NCBI RefSeq assembly: GCF_006715165.1
Contig: NZ_VFMS01000001.1
Location: forward strand, 1,736,001-1,800,000
Source of the DNA: Arthrobacter sp. SLBN-122
Lineage (GTDB): Bacteria; Actinomycetota; Actinomycetes; Actinomycetales; Micrococcaceae
Direction: 5' to 3'
Length of the DNA: 64,000 nt
Part shown: positions 32,823 to 41,886 of the stretch, one piece after another
How positions within the stretch are numbered: position 1 is the first letter of the stretch
Layout: the number at the start of each line of letters is the position of its first letter
Position numbers and translations under genes: made by a program
The notes under the pieces: model-generated
The model's input: the letters and a program-made list of their open reading frames with translations, nothing else
The model's database searches: none
Told to the model about the DNA's origin: nothing

Positions 32823-33899
32823 GTGCGTAAATTGCAGACTTTGGTTGCCGCCGCCGTCGCCGTCACCCTCCTCGCCGGATGCGGTGGTGGTTCCACTCCG
32901 CCGACGTCATCGGGGGAAGCGACCGGCGCTCCGGCAGGTGGTTCCGGGGACGCTTTGGTTGTCTATACCAACTCCAACGGAGAGGGCCGGGGCGATTGGC
33001 TGGCCGGCAAGGCGGCCGAGGCCGGGTTCAAGATTGAGATCGTGGGGGCCGGCGGTGCCGATGCCACCAACAAACTCATTGCCGAGAAGAACAATCCCAT
33101 TGCGGACGTCGCATTTGGCCTGAACAACATGTACTTTTCGCAAATCAAGAACGCGGGTGCGTTGGAGGCCTACCAGCCTGCCTGGGCCGGTGATGTGGAC
33201 AAGGGACTTGGCGACGGGGAGACGTACTGGCCCCTGGTGAAGCAGGCCATCCTCCTCGGCTACAACTCTGACAAGTTCACCAAAGAAGCAGCACCGAAGG
33301 ACTGGACCGACCTGTGGACCAAGGACGAGTTCAAGGACCGTTATGAAAGGGTCACAGGCCTGGGAACCGCCACAGCCCAGTTGGTTTTTGCCGGCATCCT
33401 CTCCCGGTACCGGGACGACTCCGGTGACTTGGGTATCTCGGACGACGGTTGGAAGCAGGTTGAGCAATACTTCAAGAACGGCAGTCCCGCCGTTGCGAAA
33501 ACCGACCTGTTTGCCCGCATCGCGTCCGGCGAAGTGGACATGGGCCAGATGCCGTCCTCGATCATCGCCGAGCGCGAAAAGTCCTTCAAGGTGAACGTCG
33601 ACACGGTCATCCCTACCGTTGGCGTCCCGCTGGCGGTGGAGCAGATCGCACTGGTGAAGGGCACCAAGAAGAAGGAGCAGGCGCAGAAATTCATCGACTG
33701 GTTCGGCAGCGTCGAGGTTCAGGGCGAGTTCGCCCAAAAGTTCAATTCCATGCCCGTCAACAAGGCGGCCCAGGCAAAGGCAAACCCCGACGTCGTGGGC
33801 TTCTTTGCCGACCTTAAGCAGCAGGACATCGACTGGGGCTTCGTCCAGAAGAACATGGGTGCCTGGGTGGAGAAGATCGAGCTCGAATACATGACGTAA
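32823..33899 (+). CDS. ABC transporter substrate-binding lipoprotein (Fe3+/2-aminoethylphosphonate type)
   Basis: A 358-residue solute-binding protein of extracellular family 1. The lipoprotein signal (RKLQTLVAAAVAVTLLAGCGGG) places the lipid cysteine near residue 21; the mature chain starts LVVYTNSNGEGRGDWLAGKA, the usual entry strand of iron or 2-aminoethylphosphonate binding proteins. Later segments (WTDLWTKDEFKDRY; EVDMGQMPSSI) fit the fold. The ligand cannot be fixed. It leads an ATPase and a fused permease. Start is GTG 32823. Confidence 0.88.
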   Translation: MRKLQTLVAAAVAVTLLAGCGGGSTPPTSSGEATGAPAGGSGDALVVYTNSNGEGRGDWLAGKAAEAGFKIEIVGAGGADATNKLIAEKNNPIADVAFGLNNMYFSQIKNAGALEAYQPAWAGDVDKGLGDGETYWPLVKQAILLGYNSDKFTKEAAPKDWTDLWTKDEFKDRYERVTGLGTATAQLVFAGILSRYRDDSGDLGISDDGWKQVEQYFKNGSPAVAKTDLFARIASGEVDMGQMPSSIIAEREKSFKVNVDTVIPTVGVPLAVEQIALVKGTKKKEQAQKFIDWFGSVEVQGEFAQKFNSMPVNKAAQAKANPDVVGFFADLKQQDIDWGFVQKNMGAWVEKIELEYMT

Positions 33900-33946
33900 C
33901 CTGCCCTGCCAGCCGCCGTTCCCGCGTTCCATCAGACAGGTATGCC

Positions 33947-35011
33947 ATGATCCGCTTGGAAAACATTGAAGTTACCTTTGGCGGCTTCACCGCCATTCCG
34001 CACCTGGACCTGCATGTTCGGCCCGGCGAGTTCTTCACCCTCCTGGGACCCTCCGGTTGCGGAAAGACGACGGCGCTGCGCACCCTGGCCGGCTTCATCC
34101 AGCCGTCCAGGGGTACGGTCCGTGTCGATGGCAAGGATGTGACCCGCCTTCCCAGTGATAAGCGGCAGGTGGGCATGGTGTTTCAGAACTATGCCCTGTT
34201 CCCGAGCATGAGTGTTTGGGAAAACATCGCCTTCGGACTCCGGGTCCGGAAGGAAAAACCGGCAGACAGCGACCGACTTGTGCGGGACATCGCACGGCGC
34301 GTGGAGCTCAGCGATGAACAGCTGGCGAAGAACGTGGCGGAGCTGTCCGGCGGACAGCAGCAGCGGGTTGCCGTAGCGCGGGCCCTGGTGCTGCGGCCAA
34401 AAATCCTGCTGCTGGACGAGCCACTGTCCAATCTTGACGCCAAGCTCCGCCACCAGCTGCGCCAGCAGCTCAAGGACCTGCAAAGCGAGTTTGGCATCAC
34501 TACCGTCTATGTCACCCACGACCAGGACGAGGCACTTGCCATGAGTGACCGCGTTGCGGTCTTCAACAAGGGCGTCATAGAGCAAGTGGGTACGCCGCAG
34601 GACATTTACGACCATGCGGCTACTGAGTTTGTCTGCAATTTCATCGGCGACAGTTCCGCGCTTACACCTGAATTTGTCTCAGAGGTCAACAGACTCTCAG
34701 GCGCCGGCCTCAGCGCCGACGCCAGATCCTACCTGCGTGTGGAAAAGGCCTCCCTTGACCGCCCCGCTGACGGGGGCACCGCCGTCGGACTTCCCGCCAC
34801 CGTTGTTTCCCGCACTTACCACGGCCTGCACAGCCGCTACGTGGTGCGCAGCCACGGCGCGGACATCCGTCTCCTGGTCAGGGAGGACGGAAGCAGCCAC
34901 CCGGAGTCCGGCACGAACACAACCGTCTACGTCCAGCCTGAGCACATCCTCCAGTACCGTCCAGGCAGTGGTGCCGCACTACGCCAGGACCAGGCGGTTG
35001 CCCTGCCATGA
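33947..35011 (+). CDS. ABC transporter ATP-binding protein (Fe3+/AEP/spermidine type)
   Basis: A 354-residue ATPase with Walker A GPSGCGKTT near residue 37, Q-loop FQNYALFPSM, signature LSGGQQQRVAVARAL, Walker B ILLLDEPLSNLDAKLR and switch histidine VYVTHDQDEA. The C-terminal 110 residues are a TOBE-type accessory domain. It starts 47 bases after the binding-protein stop and ends overlapping the permease start by four bases. Confidence 0.94.
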   Translation: MIRLENIEVTFGGFTAIPHLDLHVRPGEFFTLLGPSGCGKTTALRTLAGFIQPSRGTVRVDGKDVTRLPSDKRQVGMVFQNYALFPSMSVWENIAFGLRVRKEKPADSDRLVRDIARRVELSDEQLAKNVAELSGGQQQRVAVARALVLRPKILLLDEPLSNLDAKLRHQLRQQLKDLQSEFGITTVYVTHDQDEALAMSDRVAVFNKGVIEQVGTPQDIYDHAATEFVCNFIGDSSALTPEFVSEVNRLSGAGLSADARSYLRVEKASLDRPADGGTAVGLPATVVSRTYHGLHSRYVVRSHGADIRLLVREDGSSHPESGTNTTVYVQPEHILQYRPGSGAALRQDQAVALP

Positions 35012-36831
35012 GCACCAACACCACAGTGCGCAGCATGGGTCGATCACCTTTCGTCCTGGTGGTGGGCGTGATCCTCACCTGGTTTATTGCCGCGTTCCTG
35101 GTATGGCCCAACGTCAACATCCTGATTGCCACCTTCTTTCCTGACGGGAGCTTTTCGGGCCGCGCCGCGGAGAAACTGTTTTCCTCGCAGCGGGCCATGA
35201 AGGCATTGGGCAACAGCTTCCTCCTGGCCGTGGCTCTGTCTGTCACCGTCAACCTGGTGGGCGTCTTCATTGTCCTGGTCACCCACTACTTTCGGATCAG
35301 GGGCTCGCGCATCCTCTTCCTGGGCTACGCCTCCACCTTCATCTATGGCGGCATCGTGCTGGCCGCGGGGTACAAATTCATCTATGGCGACAAAGGAATA
35401 GTCACCACACTGCTGGTCAAGCTGATCCCCGGAATGGACCCAGCGTGGTTTTCCGGATTTTTCGCCGTACTGGTAGTCATGACCTTTGCCACCACCACCA
35501 ACCACATGCTGTTCGTCGCGAACGCGCTCAAGGGCATCGACTACCAGACCATCGAGGCCGCGCGGAATCTTGGCGCCTCAACCTGGACCATCCTGCGGCG
35601 CATCGTCCTCCCAATGCTCAAGCCCACGCTGTTCGCCGTCACCATCCTGTCGTTCCTCACCGGCCTGGGCGCCTTGAGTGCCCCGCAGGTGCTGGGCGGC
35701 CGCGATTTCCAGACCATTACGCCGATGATCCTGACGTTCACCAACAGCCCCACATCGCGGGACCTGGCGGCGCTGCTAGCCGTGATCCTGGGCCTGGCCA
35801 CTATGCTGATGCTCGCCGTCATGTCCCGGCTGGAGAAGGGCGGCACCTATTTCTCGGTGTCCAAGGTGTCCTCGGAGCTGCAGAAGCAGGACATCACCAA
35901 CCCCGCAGCAAATGTGGCCGTGCATGCCGTGGCATATGTCCTGTTTGCCGTCTATACGCTCCCGGTGGTGTTGATCGTGCTTTACTCGTTTGCCGACGGC
36001 GCAGCCATTCAGACGGGGCAGCTGTCGCTGGCGAACCTGACGCTGGACAACTACGTCCGCGTCCTCACCCAGCAGTCCGGGCTCCGTCCGTTCATCGTCA
36101 GTGTTGTGTACAGCGCCCTGGCCGCCGTCATCGCCGTCGGCGGACTGCTCTTCGTGGCCCGGCTGCTGCAGAAATACAAAAACTGGGTGTCCTCGGCCTT
36201 CGAGTACCTGCTGCACATCCCATGGATCCTGCCGTCCGCGCTCCTGGCTTTGGGCCTGATTGTCAGCTACGACCACCCGAATCCCCTGGTGGGGGGCGCC
36301 GTGCTCACCGGAACCACGGTGATCCTGCTCATCGCCTTCGTCACTGTGAAGATTCCATTCACCCTCCGGATGCTTAAAGCGTCCTTCGCGTCCGTGAACT
36401 CTTCTTTGGAAGAGGCTGCGGCCATCATGGGCGCCAAGACCCTGTACGTCTTCCGGCGTATCCTCCTGCCGCTGGTGCTCCCGGCGGCAGCAGCCATTAC
36501 GGCCCTGAACTTCAACAGCCTCCTGGACGACTATGACACCGCCATCTTCCTGGCCCATCCGCTCGTGCAGCCGCTGGGCCTGGTGATCAAGGCCAACACC
36601 GATGGGGCCGAAGGCACTGAGGGCGTCGCTAACACGTTCGTGTATACGGTGCTCCTCATGGTCATCACCGGGGTGACGATGTACCTCGTGTACGGCAGGT
36701 CCGGGCGGCGCAGGGCCAGAAAGCAACTGCCCACGGACTCTCCCGGCCGGCAGGCCTCCGGCCCGGTACTTCCCGGCACCCGGGCCCCGGGCGAGGACGA
36801 CGCTACACGCCCGGCCGCTGCCGTCCGCTGA
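35008..36831 (+). CDS. ABC transporter permease, two fused membrane domains
   Basis: A 607-residue inner-membrane permease made of two tandem permease domains, about twelve membrane segments in all, as in FbpB-type iron and AEP transporters. Each half has an EAA coupling loop: IEAARNLGASTWTILRRIVLP in the first and LEEAAAIMGAKTLYVFRRILLP in the second. A basic, Pro-rich cytoplasmic tail ends the protein. ATG 35008 overlaps the ATPase stop (ATGA). Its stop abuts the convergent FAD enzyme gene with no gap. Confidence 0.93.
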   Translation: MSTNTTVRSMGRSPFVLVVGVILTWFIAAFLVWPNVNILIATFFPDGSFSGRAAEKLFSSQRAMKALGNSFLLAVALSVTVNLVGVFIVLVTHYFRIRGSRILFLGYASTFIYGGIVLAAGYKFIYGDKGIVTTLLVKLIPGMDPAWFSGFFAVLVVMTFATTTNHMLFVANALKGIDYQTIEAARNLGASTWTILRRIVLPMLKPTLFAVTILSFLTGLGALSAPQVLGGRDFQTITPMILTFTNSPTSRDLAALLAVILGLATMLMLAVMSRLEKGGTYFSVSKVSSELQKQDITNPAANVAVHAVAYVLFAVYTLPVVLIVLYSFADGAAIQTGQLSLANLTLDNYVRVLTQQSGLRPFIVSVVYSALAAVIAVGGLLFVARLLQKYKNWVSSAFEYLLHIPWILPSALLALGLIVSYDHPNPLVGGAVLTGTTVILLIAFVTVKIPFTLRMLKASFASVNSSLEEAAAIMGAKTLYVFRRILLPLVLPAAAAITALNFNSLLDDYDTAIFLAHPLVQPLGLVIKANTDGAEGTEGVANTFVYTVLLMVITGVTMYLVYGRSGRRRARKQLPTDSPGRQASGPVLPGTRAPGEDDATRPAAAVR

Positions 36832-37887
36832 CTACCTTCCCGCACCGCTGCCGACGGCGGCCCGCTTGTTCCGCCGTCGGGCCAGGTTGAGCAGGCGGTC
36901 GCGGAGCGGCTGGCCACGGTCAGCGAGGGCTATGCGTCCGAGCGCCGAGGAGGCGAGGCTCACGGCGCGCGTCCGGAGCCGCCGCCTGAGGTCAAAGGCA
37001 CGGAGTGCCTGGTTTTCGGGCAAGGTGTTGAGCAGGTCTGCGAGTGTTACGGCGTCCACCAATGATTCGCAGGCGCCGCGGCCCAGGGTGGGCATCATTG
37101 CGTGTGCCGCATCCCCGATGAGCACTGCCCGGCCCCGGACGTAAGAGTGCAGATGCGGCACTGTCCACAGGCGCTGGACCAGGCATGCCTCCGGAGTGGC
37201 TGTGGCCAGCGCGCGCCGGATGGAAGGCGCATGGCCGGCGTAACGCTCCCGGGCCTGTTCCAGCACTAACGGCACATCGATTCCGTACGGGCCAAGTCCG
37301 GACCGGTAACTGGCGTACCAGAAGGACCCGCCCCGGGCGGCTGCCATGCCGAACAAGTCGCCGCGGCCCCAGTACTCGCCCACCTCATCCGGGGCGACGG
37401 GAGTCGGGAGGGTCCCCCGGAGGGCAAGGTAGGGCGTCAGGCGGGCATCTGTTCCGGGGCCCCACGCCTTGCTGCGGACCACACTGTGAACGCCGTCAGC
37501 GCCGACCACCAGTGCCCCGTCCCTGGGCAGTTCGCGTATTTGGCCGGTGATTCGATGGACGCTTGCAGGGACGGCGGCGTCGAGGAGCTGCAGCAGGTCG
37601 GCCCGGGAGATGCCGAACATGTCCCCGGCATCGACGGTGATCCACGGTTCGCCCTGGGCGTTACGGACCGATCCGCTGCCGAGGACCGGGCTCACCGCCC
37701 GCGCCTGGTCCAGTATCCCCAGCCGGGCCAGGGCGCGCTGGGCATTGGGCCACATCCCCAACGCGTTGCCCACTCCGGGCAGCTCCGGCCGCTTTTCGTA
37801 CACCGTCACGTCGAAGCGGCCTGCGTCCAGGGCTGCCGCAAGGGCAATCCCGGCGATGCCGCCACCCACGATCGTGATGGTCTCCAT
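36832..37887 (-). CDS. FAD-dependent monooxygenase
   Basis: A 351-residue flavoprotein of the aromatic-hydroxylase class. The N-terminal dinucleotide fold is TITIVGGGIAGIALAAALD with the acidic end of strand two at YEKRPEL; the second FAD motif is LIGDAAHAMMPTLGRGACES. ATG 37887 starts exactly at the conserved fold, so longer versions are not needed. It is divergent from a TetR gene across a dyad, suggesting substrate-inducible expression. The substrate is likely a hydroxylated aromatic or xenobiotic. Confidence 0.88.
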   Translation of the reverse strand: METITIVGGGIAGIALAAALDAGRFDVTVYEKRPELPGVGNALGMWPNAQRALARLGILDQARAVSPVLGSGSVRNAQGEPWITVDAGDMFGISRADLLQLLDAAVPASVHRITGQIRELPRDGALVVGADGVHSVVRSKAWGPGTDARLTPYLALRGTLPTPVAPDEVGEYWGRGDLFGMAAARGGSFWYASYRSGLGPYGIDVPLVLEQARERYAGHAPSIRRALATATPEACLVQRLWTVPHLHSYVRGRAVLIGDAAHAMMPTLGRGACESLVDAVTLADLLNTLPENQALRAFDLRRRLRTRAVSLASSALGRIALADRGQPLRDRLLNLARRRNKRAAVGSGAGR

Positions 37888-37899
37888 ACCCGCGATTTT

Positions 37900-37913
37900 A
37901 CTACTTTTGTAGT
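37900..37913. promoter_or_regulatory. Candidate TetR operator in the monooxygenase-tetR gap
   Basis: ACTAC-TTTT-GTAGT is a perfect dyad in the middle of the 57-bp gap between the divergent FAD monooxygenase and TetR genes. Binding there would block both promoters. Confidence 0.6.
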
Positions 37914-37944
37914 GATTTGGAAGGGGCCACATTACACTGGGCAA

Positions 37945-38484
37945 ATGCCGGACAGACGCATCCAACTGCTTGACGCTGCCCTGGCCGTGGTGGCTGACAA
38001 GGGCATGAAGGGACTCACCCACCGCGCCGTGGACGGCGCCGCAGGCCTCTCCCAGGGCACCACGTCCAACTACTACCGCAGCCGCACCGCCTTGGTTGAG
38101 GCCGTCCTGGACCGGCTGCTGGAGCTGGACTCAGCCCTCCTGGCCAATCAGGCGCCGGCAGGCCCACCGCGGGATATTGGGGAGCTGGCCGGACAGTTGG
38201 CGGCCCTGGTGCTGGCACTGGCCGGACAGCATGCCGACTTGACCCGCGCCAGGCTGGCACTCTCACTGGACAGGCCCGAGTCTGTGACCGCCGGCCACTT
38301 CCAGCTGGTGGGCGGCCTGGAACAGGCCCTTGCCGGGCTGGGAGTGCCGGACGCTCGAGCCCGGGCAAGGGATGTTGCCGACTATGGCGACGGGGTGCTG
38401 TTGCACCTCCTTACCGTAAGACGGGACGAAGAGCCCGACGCTGCCGCCATCGCGGCGGCAGTCCGGCGGCTGCTGGGTTCTTAG
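37945..38484 (+). CDS. TetR-family transcriptional regulator
   Basis: A 179-residue repressor. The DNA-binding domain reads RRIQLLDAALAVVADKGMKG, then LTHRAVDGAAGLSQGTTSNYYRSRTALVEAV. The C-terminal domain is helical. It is transcribed divergently from the FAD monooxygenase, with a dyad in the gap, so that enzyme is the obvious target. The ATG at 37945 is chosen at the start of the conserved fold. Its stop overlaps the convergent pobA stop by four bases. Confidence 0.9.
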   Translation: MPDRRIQLLDAALAVVADKGMKGLTHRAVDGAAGLSQGTTSNYYRSRTALVEAVLDRLLELDSALLANQAPAGPPRDIGELAGQLAALVLALAGQHADLTRARLALSLDRPESVTAGHFQLVGGLEQALAGLGVPDARARARDVADYGDGVLLHLLTVRRDEEPDAAAIAAAVRRLLGS

Positions 38485-39668
38485 GCGCCGGCAGGCCGGC
38501 CCGTATACGCCTCAGCCAGGTAGGCCCTTCCATGGCGGGAGGAGACCACGGAGTTCAGTTCACCGAGCTGCCGGGCGCGGGAGAAGTCATCGGCGTCGGC
38601 GGGAGTGTGCAGCATGGTGGTCATCCAGTAGGAGAACTGCTGCGCCTTCCACACCCGGTCCAGGGCGCGGTCGCTGTAGGTCCCCAGCAGCAGGTCGGAG
38701 CCGGAGTTGTAGTGGCTGTCCAGCCCCTCGAAGAGGACCTTGACGTCGTTGATGGCCAGGTTGAGGCCCTTGGCGCCGGTGGGCGGCACGGTGTGCGCGG
38801 CGTCGCCGGCCAGGAAGAGGTTGCCATGGCGCATGGGAGTGTGGACGAAACTGCGGAAGGGGAGGACCATCTTCTCGATGACCGGCCCTTCCTTGAGTTC
38901 AAAGCCGTTGCCGTTGACCCGGCTGCGGAACTCTGCCCAGATCCTGTCGTCATCCCATTCGGCCACGTTCTCCTTGGGATCGCACTGGAAGTACATCCGC
39001 TGCACGGCCTCAGTGCGCTGGCTGATCAGGGCGAAGCCGTTGGCGGAGTTGGCGTAGATCAGCTCATCGGAGCTGCGCGGCGCTTCGGCCAGGATGCCGA
39101 ACCAGGCGAAGGGGTATTCGTGGAAGTACCACTTGCGGTGCGCCTCCGGAACCTGGAAGCGGCAGTGGCTGCGCGATCCGTCTGCGCCCACCAGGAAGTC
39201 GGCCTGGATCTCGAAGTCCACGCCTTCGGAATCGGTGAACCAGACTTTCGGGCTGCCCTCCAGATCATGGACGGACGTGTCCGCGACGCTGTAGCGGACG
39301 TCGCCGCCGTCGTCCTTCCTACGTGCGGCAAGGTCCAGGAAAACGTCCGTTTGGGGGTACAGCCATACGGACTCCCCCACAAGGTCCTTGAAGTCGATGC
39401 GGTGGCTCTCGCCGTTGAAGCGCAGCTCGATGCCGTCGTGCCGGTCCCCGTCGCGCAGCACCCGGTCCGAGACGCCGCTGTCCACCAGCAGGTTGGCGGT
39501 GCCATGCTCCAGGATGCCGGCGCGCACCGTGTGGGAAATTTCTTCATGGCTGCGGACCTCGATCACCGTGGATTCGATGCCTGCCTTTGCCAGGAGATGG
39601 GAGAGCATCAGCCCCGCCGGGCCGCCTCCCATGATGGCCACCTGGGTGGTGATGACTTTTCGTGCCAT
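38481..39668 (-). CDS. pobA: 4-Hydroxybenzoate 3-monooxygenase
   Basis: FAD-dependent hydroxylase that turns 4-hydroxybenzoate into protocatechuate, the entry compound of the pca genes at 53-60 kb. The 395 residues match PobA in length. Motifs: VAIMGGGPAGLMLSHLL, RSHEEISHTVRAGILEHGT, VGADGSRSHCR and LAGDAAHTVPPTGAKGLNLAI. ATG 39668 begins at the conserved fold; the frame is open further upstream but there covers the operator and the regulator gene. A perfect IclR-type dyad lies 95 bp upstream. Confidence 0.94.
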   Translation of the reverse strand: MARKVITTQVAIMGGGPAGLMLSHLLAKAGIESTVIEVRSHEEISHTVRAGILEHGTANLLVDSGVSDRVLRDGDRHDGIELRFNGESHRIDFKDLVGESVWLYPQTDVFLDLAARRKDDGGDVRYSVADTSVHDLEGSPKVWFTDSEGVDFEIQADFLVGADGSRSHCRFQVPEAHRKWYFHEYPFAWFGILAEAPRSSDELIYANSANGFALISQRTEAVQRMYFQCDPKENVAEWDDDRIWAEFRSRVNGNGFELKEGPVIEKMVLPFRSFVHTPMRHGNLFLAGDAAHTVPPTGAKGLNLAINDVKVLFEGLDSHYNSGSDLLLGTYSDRALDRVWKAQQFSYWMTTMLHTPADADDFSRARQLGELNSVVSSRHGRAYLAEAYTGRPAGA

Positions 39669-39762
39669 GGCTGCGTCTCGCTTCGTTGCGGGGCCCGGGA
39701 AAGGGCCGGAATGGTTGCCTGGCTTCAGTGTGCGGGAAGGAGGGTGACACGCGTTACAACTG

Positions 39763-39777
39763 TTCCGTTCAACGGAA
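39763..39777. promoter_or_regulatory. Palindromic operator upstream of pobA
   Basis: TTCCGTT-C-AACGGAA is a perfect odd-centred palindrome between pobA and its IclR regulator gene. A closely related site sits at the start of the regulator gene (40570-40585), which links both to the same protein. Confidence 0.75.
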
Positions 39778-39814
39778 GAGACGACGACCGGCGCCTGGTC
39801 GAACCGCGGAACAG

Positions 39815-40558
39815 TCAGGCCCCGGCCAGGCCCCTGGCGATGCCGCGGGCGGCCGTTTGCAGTGCCGGCACCAGGGCCTGCAGGCGCATCTCCTGCAGCG
39901 GCACCACGACGCCCAGCGACGCAACGGCCTGCTGGCGGCGATCCAGCACGGGCACCGCGATCCCCCAGGTGCCGGCGTCCACCACGCCTTTGAGCTGCGC
40001 GAAGCCCTGGCGGGAGGTTTCGGCCAGCAGCCCCCGGACGTCCGCCGCAACCAGCTTCCCGTCGGGGTCGGCGAACTGGTCCAGGTACTCCTGCTGCAGC
40101 GCCTTGTCCTGGTGGGCCATGAGGGCCAATCCGGCGGATGAAATATGGACGGGCATCCGGCCCGCCACCTGGGCCCGGTTGGCCACCGAGCCCCGGCGGG
40201 ACAGCCGCTCCACGAAGAGCGCTTCCCAGCCGTCCAGCACCGCGAGGTTCACATTCTGGTTCAGGACCTGCTGGATGTCCTCCATGAAGGGCATGGCCGC
40301 CTGCCGAAGCGCCAACGCCGGCGAGGCGCGGTTCACCAGCTCCCACAGCCGGAGTCCGGGCCGCACCATGCCGCCGGGAGCGGTCTCCAGCAGCCCATGG
40401 CCGGCGAGCTGCTGCACCAGACGGTGGGTGGTGGTCAGCGGAAGGCCTGCCCGGTCAGCCAGGTCGGACAATCGCAGGGCACCGATGTCCTGGGGGAAGG
40501 CGGAGATCAGCCGCACGATCCGGTCCACCACCGAATCCCCCGAGCTTGAGTTCGCCAC
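39815..40558 (-). CDS. IclR-family regulator of pobA
   Basis: A 247-residue IclR-type regulator. N-terminal winged helix: SVVDRIVRLISAFPQDIG, LRLSDLADRAGLPLTTTHRLVQQL; C-terminal effector domain: ALFVERLSRRGSVANRAQVAGRMPVHISSAGLALMA and GTWGIAVPVLDRRQQAVASLG. I choose GTG 40558 over GTG 40603 because GGAAGGGA lies just before it and the operator copy 40570-40585 would otherwise be inside the gene. It lies upstream of pobA on the same strand, and probably senses 4-hydroxybenzoate. Confidence 0.87.
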   Translation of the reverse strand: MANSSSGDSVVDRIVRLISAFPQDIGALRLSDLADRAGLPLTTTHRLVQQLAGHGLLETAPGGMVRPGLRLWELVNRASPALALRQAAMPFMEDIQQVLNQNVNLAVLDGWEALFVERLSRRGSVANRAQVAGRMPVHISSAGLALMAHQDKALQQEYLDQFADPDGKLVAADVRGLLAETSRQGFAQLKGVVDAGTWGIAVPVLDRRQQAVASLGVVVPLQEMRLQALVPALQTAARGIARGLAGA

Positions 40559-40569
40559 GGCCGCATCCC

Positions 40570-40585
40570 TTCCGTTCAATGGGAA
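40570..40585. promoter_or_regulatory. Second copy of the pobA-type operator, at the regulator start
   Basis: TTCCGTTCAATGGGAA differs from the perfect pobA-side palindrome by one substitution and one inserted base. It overlaps the ribosome-binding region of the IclR gene, so it should give autorepression. Confidence 0.6.
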
Positions 40586-40642
40586 GTCCAGCGTACCGCG
40601 CACGGCGCAAACGCAGGCTGGAAACCCGGGCCGGAAAGGCGG

Positions 40643-41725
40643 TCAGGCCGCCATCGTCCGCTCCGTGATCCTGCGCCGCTGCCTGATGCGGCGCCACGCG
40701 CCGGGAGCCAGCACCACGGCGATGCCGACGACGGCGCCGATCACCGTCTCGATGATGCGGTCCCGCAGCAGGATGGAGGGTGAGGCCGGGACCACCAGCA
40801 GTGTTGAGACCAGGGCGAGGGGTGTCACGAACACCTGGGCCAGCAGGTACTGGCGGATGATGAACATCTCCGCGCCGAACTGGCACAGCGCCATCACCAG
40901 CACGGTCTGCCACGGCTGCAGGCCCACCAGCAGCACGGCAGCCAGGACCAGCAGGCCCAGGACGGTGCCGATGATCCTTTGGATGCCGCGCCGCACCCGG
41001 TGCCGGGTGGTGTGGCCCACCAGCGGCACCACGGCAGCCACCATGGCCCAGTAGTTGTGCCCGAACCCCAGGCGCTCCCCGGCCCAGGTGGCCAGGGCAC
41101 CGGCGAGGCCGGCGGCCAGCAGGTACCCGAGCCCCTCAAGCCAGGCCGCGCGCTTCTCCGCGGGCGTGCGCCGGATGCGGGGAGGCCGGGTCCAGGGAGT
41201 GCGGTGGCTGCGCAGGATCCGGGACGAGAAGCCCACCAGCAGGGCGAACCCCGTGGTGAGGACGGCCACCAGCATGCCCTGCCACAGCGGCGGCTGGTTG
41301 GGAATGGAGGCGATGGCGGCGAAGGCGAAGATATGGAACAAAGAGCCCGCCGGGCGCAGTCGAAGCCAGGAAATGGCAACGGAACAGGCTCCTGCCACCA
41401 GCGTGGTGGCCAGGACCAGCAGCCAGGTGTTGGCGGCGGCGTCCAGGCCCCAGGCCGGACCCATCCGGGCCGCGAGCGCTGCCAGGAGCATGACCAGCAG
41501 CATCAGCAGCCCGGCCCGCAACTGCAGCACAAACCGGACAGCGTGGGGTTCACCGCGGCCGTAGATCCCGGTGAAGGCGCCGAAGGACGCGAAGATTGCC
41601 AGGTCCAGCCTGCCGAGCAGCACCAGCGTGATCAGTGGAACGAAGACGCCCACGGCACACCTCAAGGCGGGGTGGTGGTCCTTGTTGCCGGGGCCAATGC
41701 TGAACATTTCAGCAAGCATCTTCAC
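40643..41725 (-). CDS. FUSC-family membrane protein
   Basis: A 360-residue membrane protein of the fusaric-acid-resistance/AaeB-like group. Two blocks of hydrophobic segments (about 25-165 and 205-335) with the internal family repeat; the second block carries GFGHNYWAMVAAVVPLVGHTTRHRVRRGIQRIIGTVLG, the signature of FUSC domain 2. Relatives export aromatic acids, which would fit the neighbouring pob genes, but substrate is not shown. Start ATG 41725, 85 bp upstream of the IclR regulator gene on the same strand. Confidence 0.88.
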   Translation of the reverse strand: MKMLAEMFSIGPGNKDHHPALRCAVGVFVPLITLVLLGRLDLAIFASFGAFTGIYGRGEPHAVRFVLQLRAGLLMLLVMLLAALAARMGPAWGLDAAANTWLLVLATTLVAGACSVAISWLRLRPAGSLFHIFAFAAIASIPNQPPLWQGMLVAVLTTGFALLVGFSSRILRSHRTPWTRPPRIRRTPAEKRAAWLEGLGYLLAAGLAGALATWAGERLGFGHNYWAMVAAVVPLVGHTTRHRVRRGIQRIIGTVLGLLVLAAVLLVGLQPWQTVLVMALCQFGAEMFIIRQYLLAQVFVTPLALVSTLLVVPASPSILLRDRIIETVIGAVVGIAVVLAPGAWRRIRQRRRITERTMAA

Positions 41726-41886
41726 GGGCAGCGCCTTCCTGCGGTTCCTGGGTGGATTTTCACGGGCGGCCGCGCTGACGTTCCTGGTAAATCCTACGGG
41801 GCGGGCCCTGGAAGTGCCCCGGCGCGTTCCCCTGAATGGAATCAGGAGGCAACGCAGCGGAAACAGCGCAGGACGATGCTGGTGTC

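Noticed and set aside
38481..40346. An extended pobA frame of 621 residues
   Set aside because: The extra N-terminal part covers the IclR gene and the operator in another frame; PobA homology starts at 39668.
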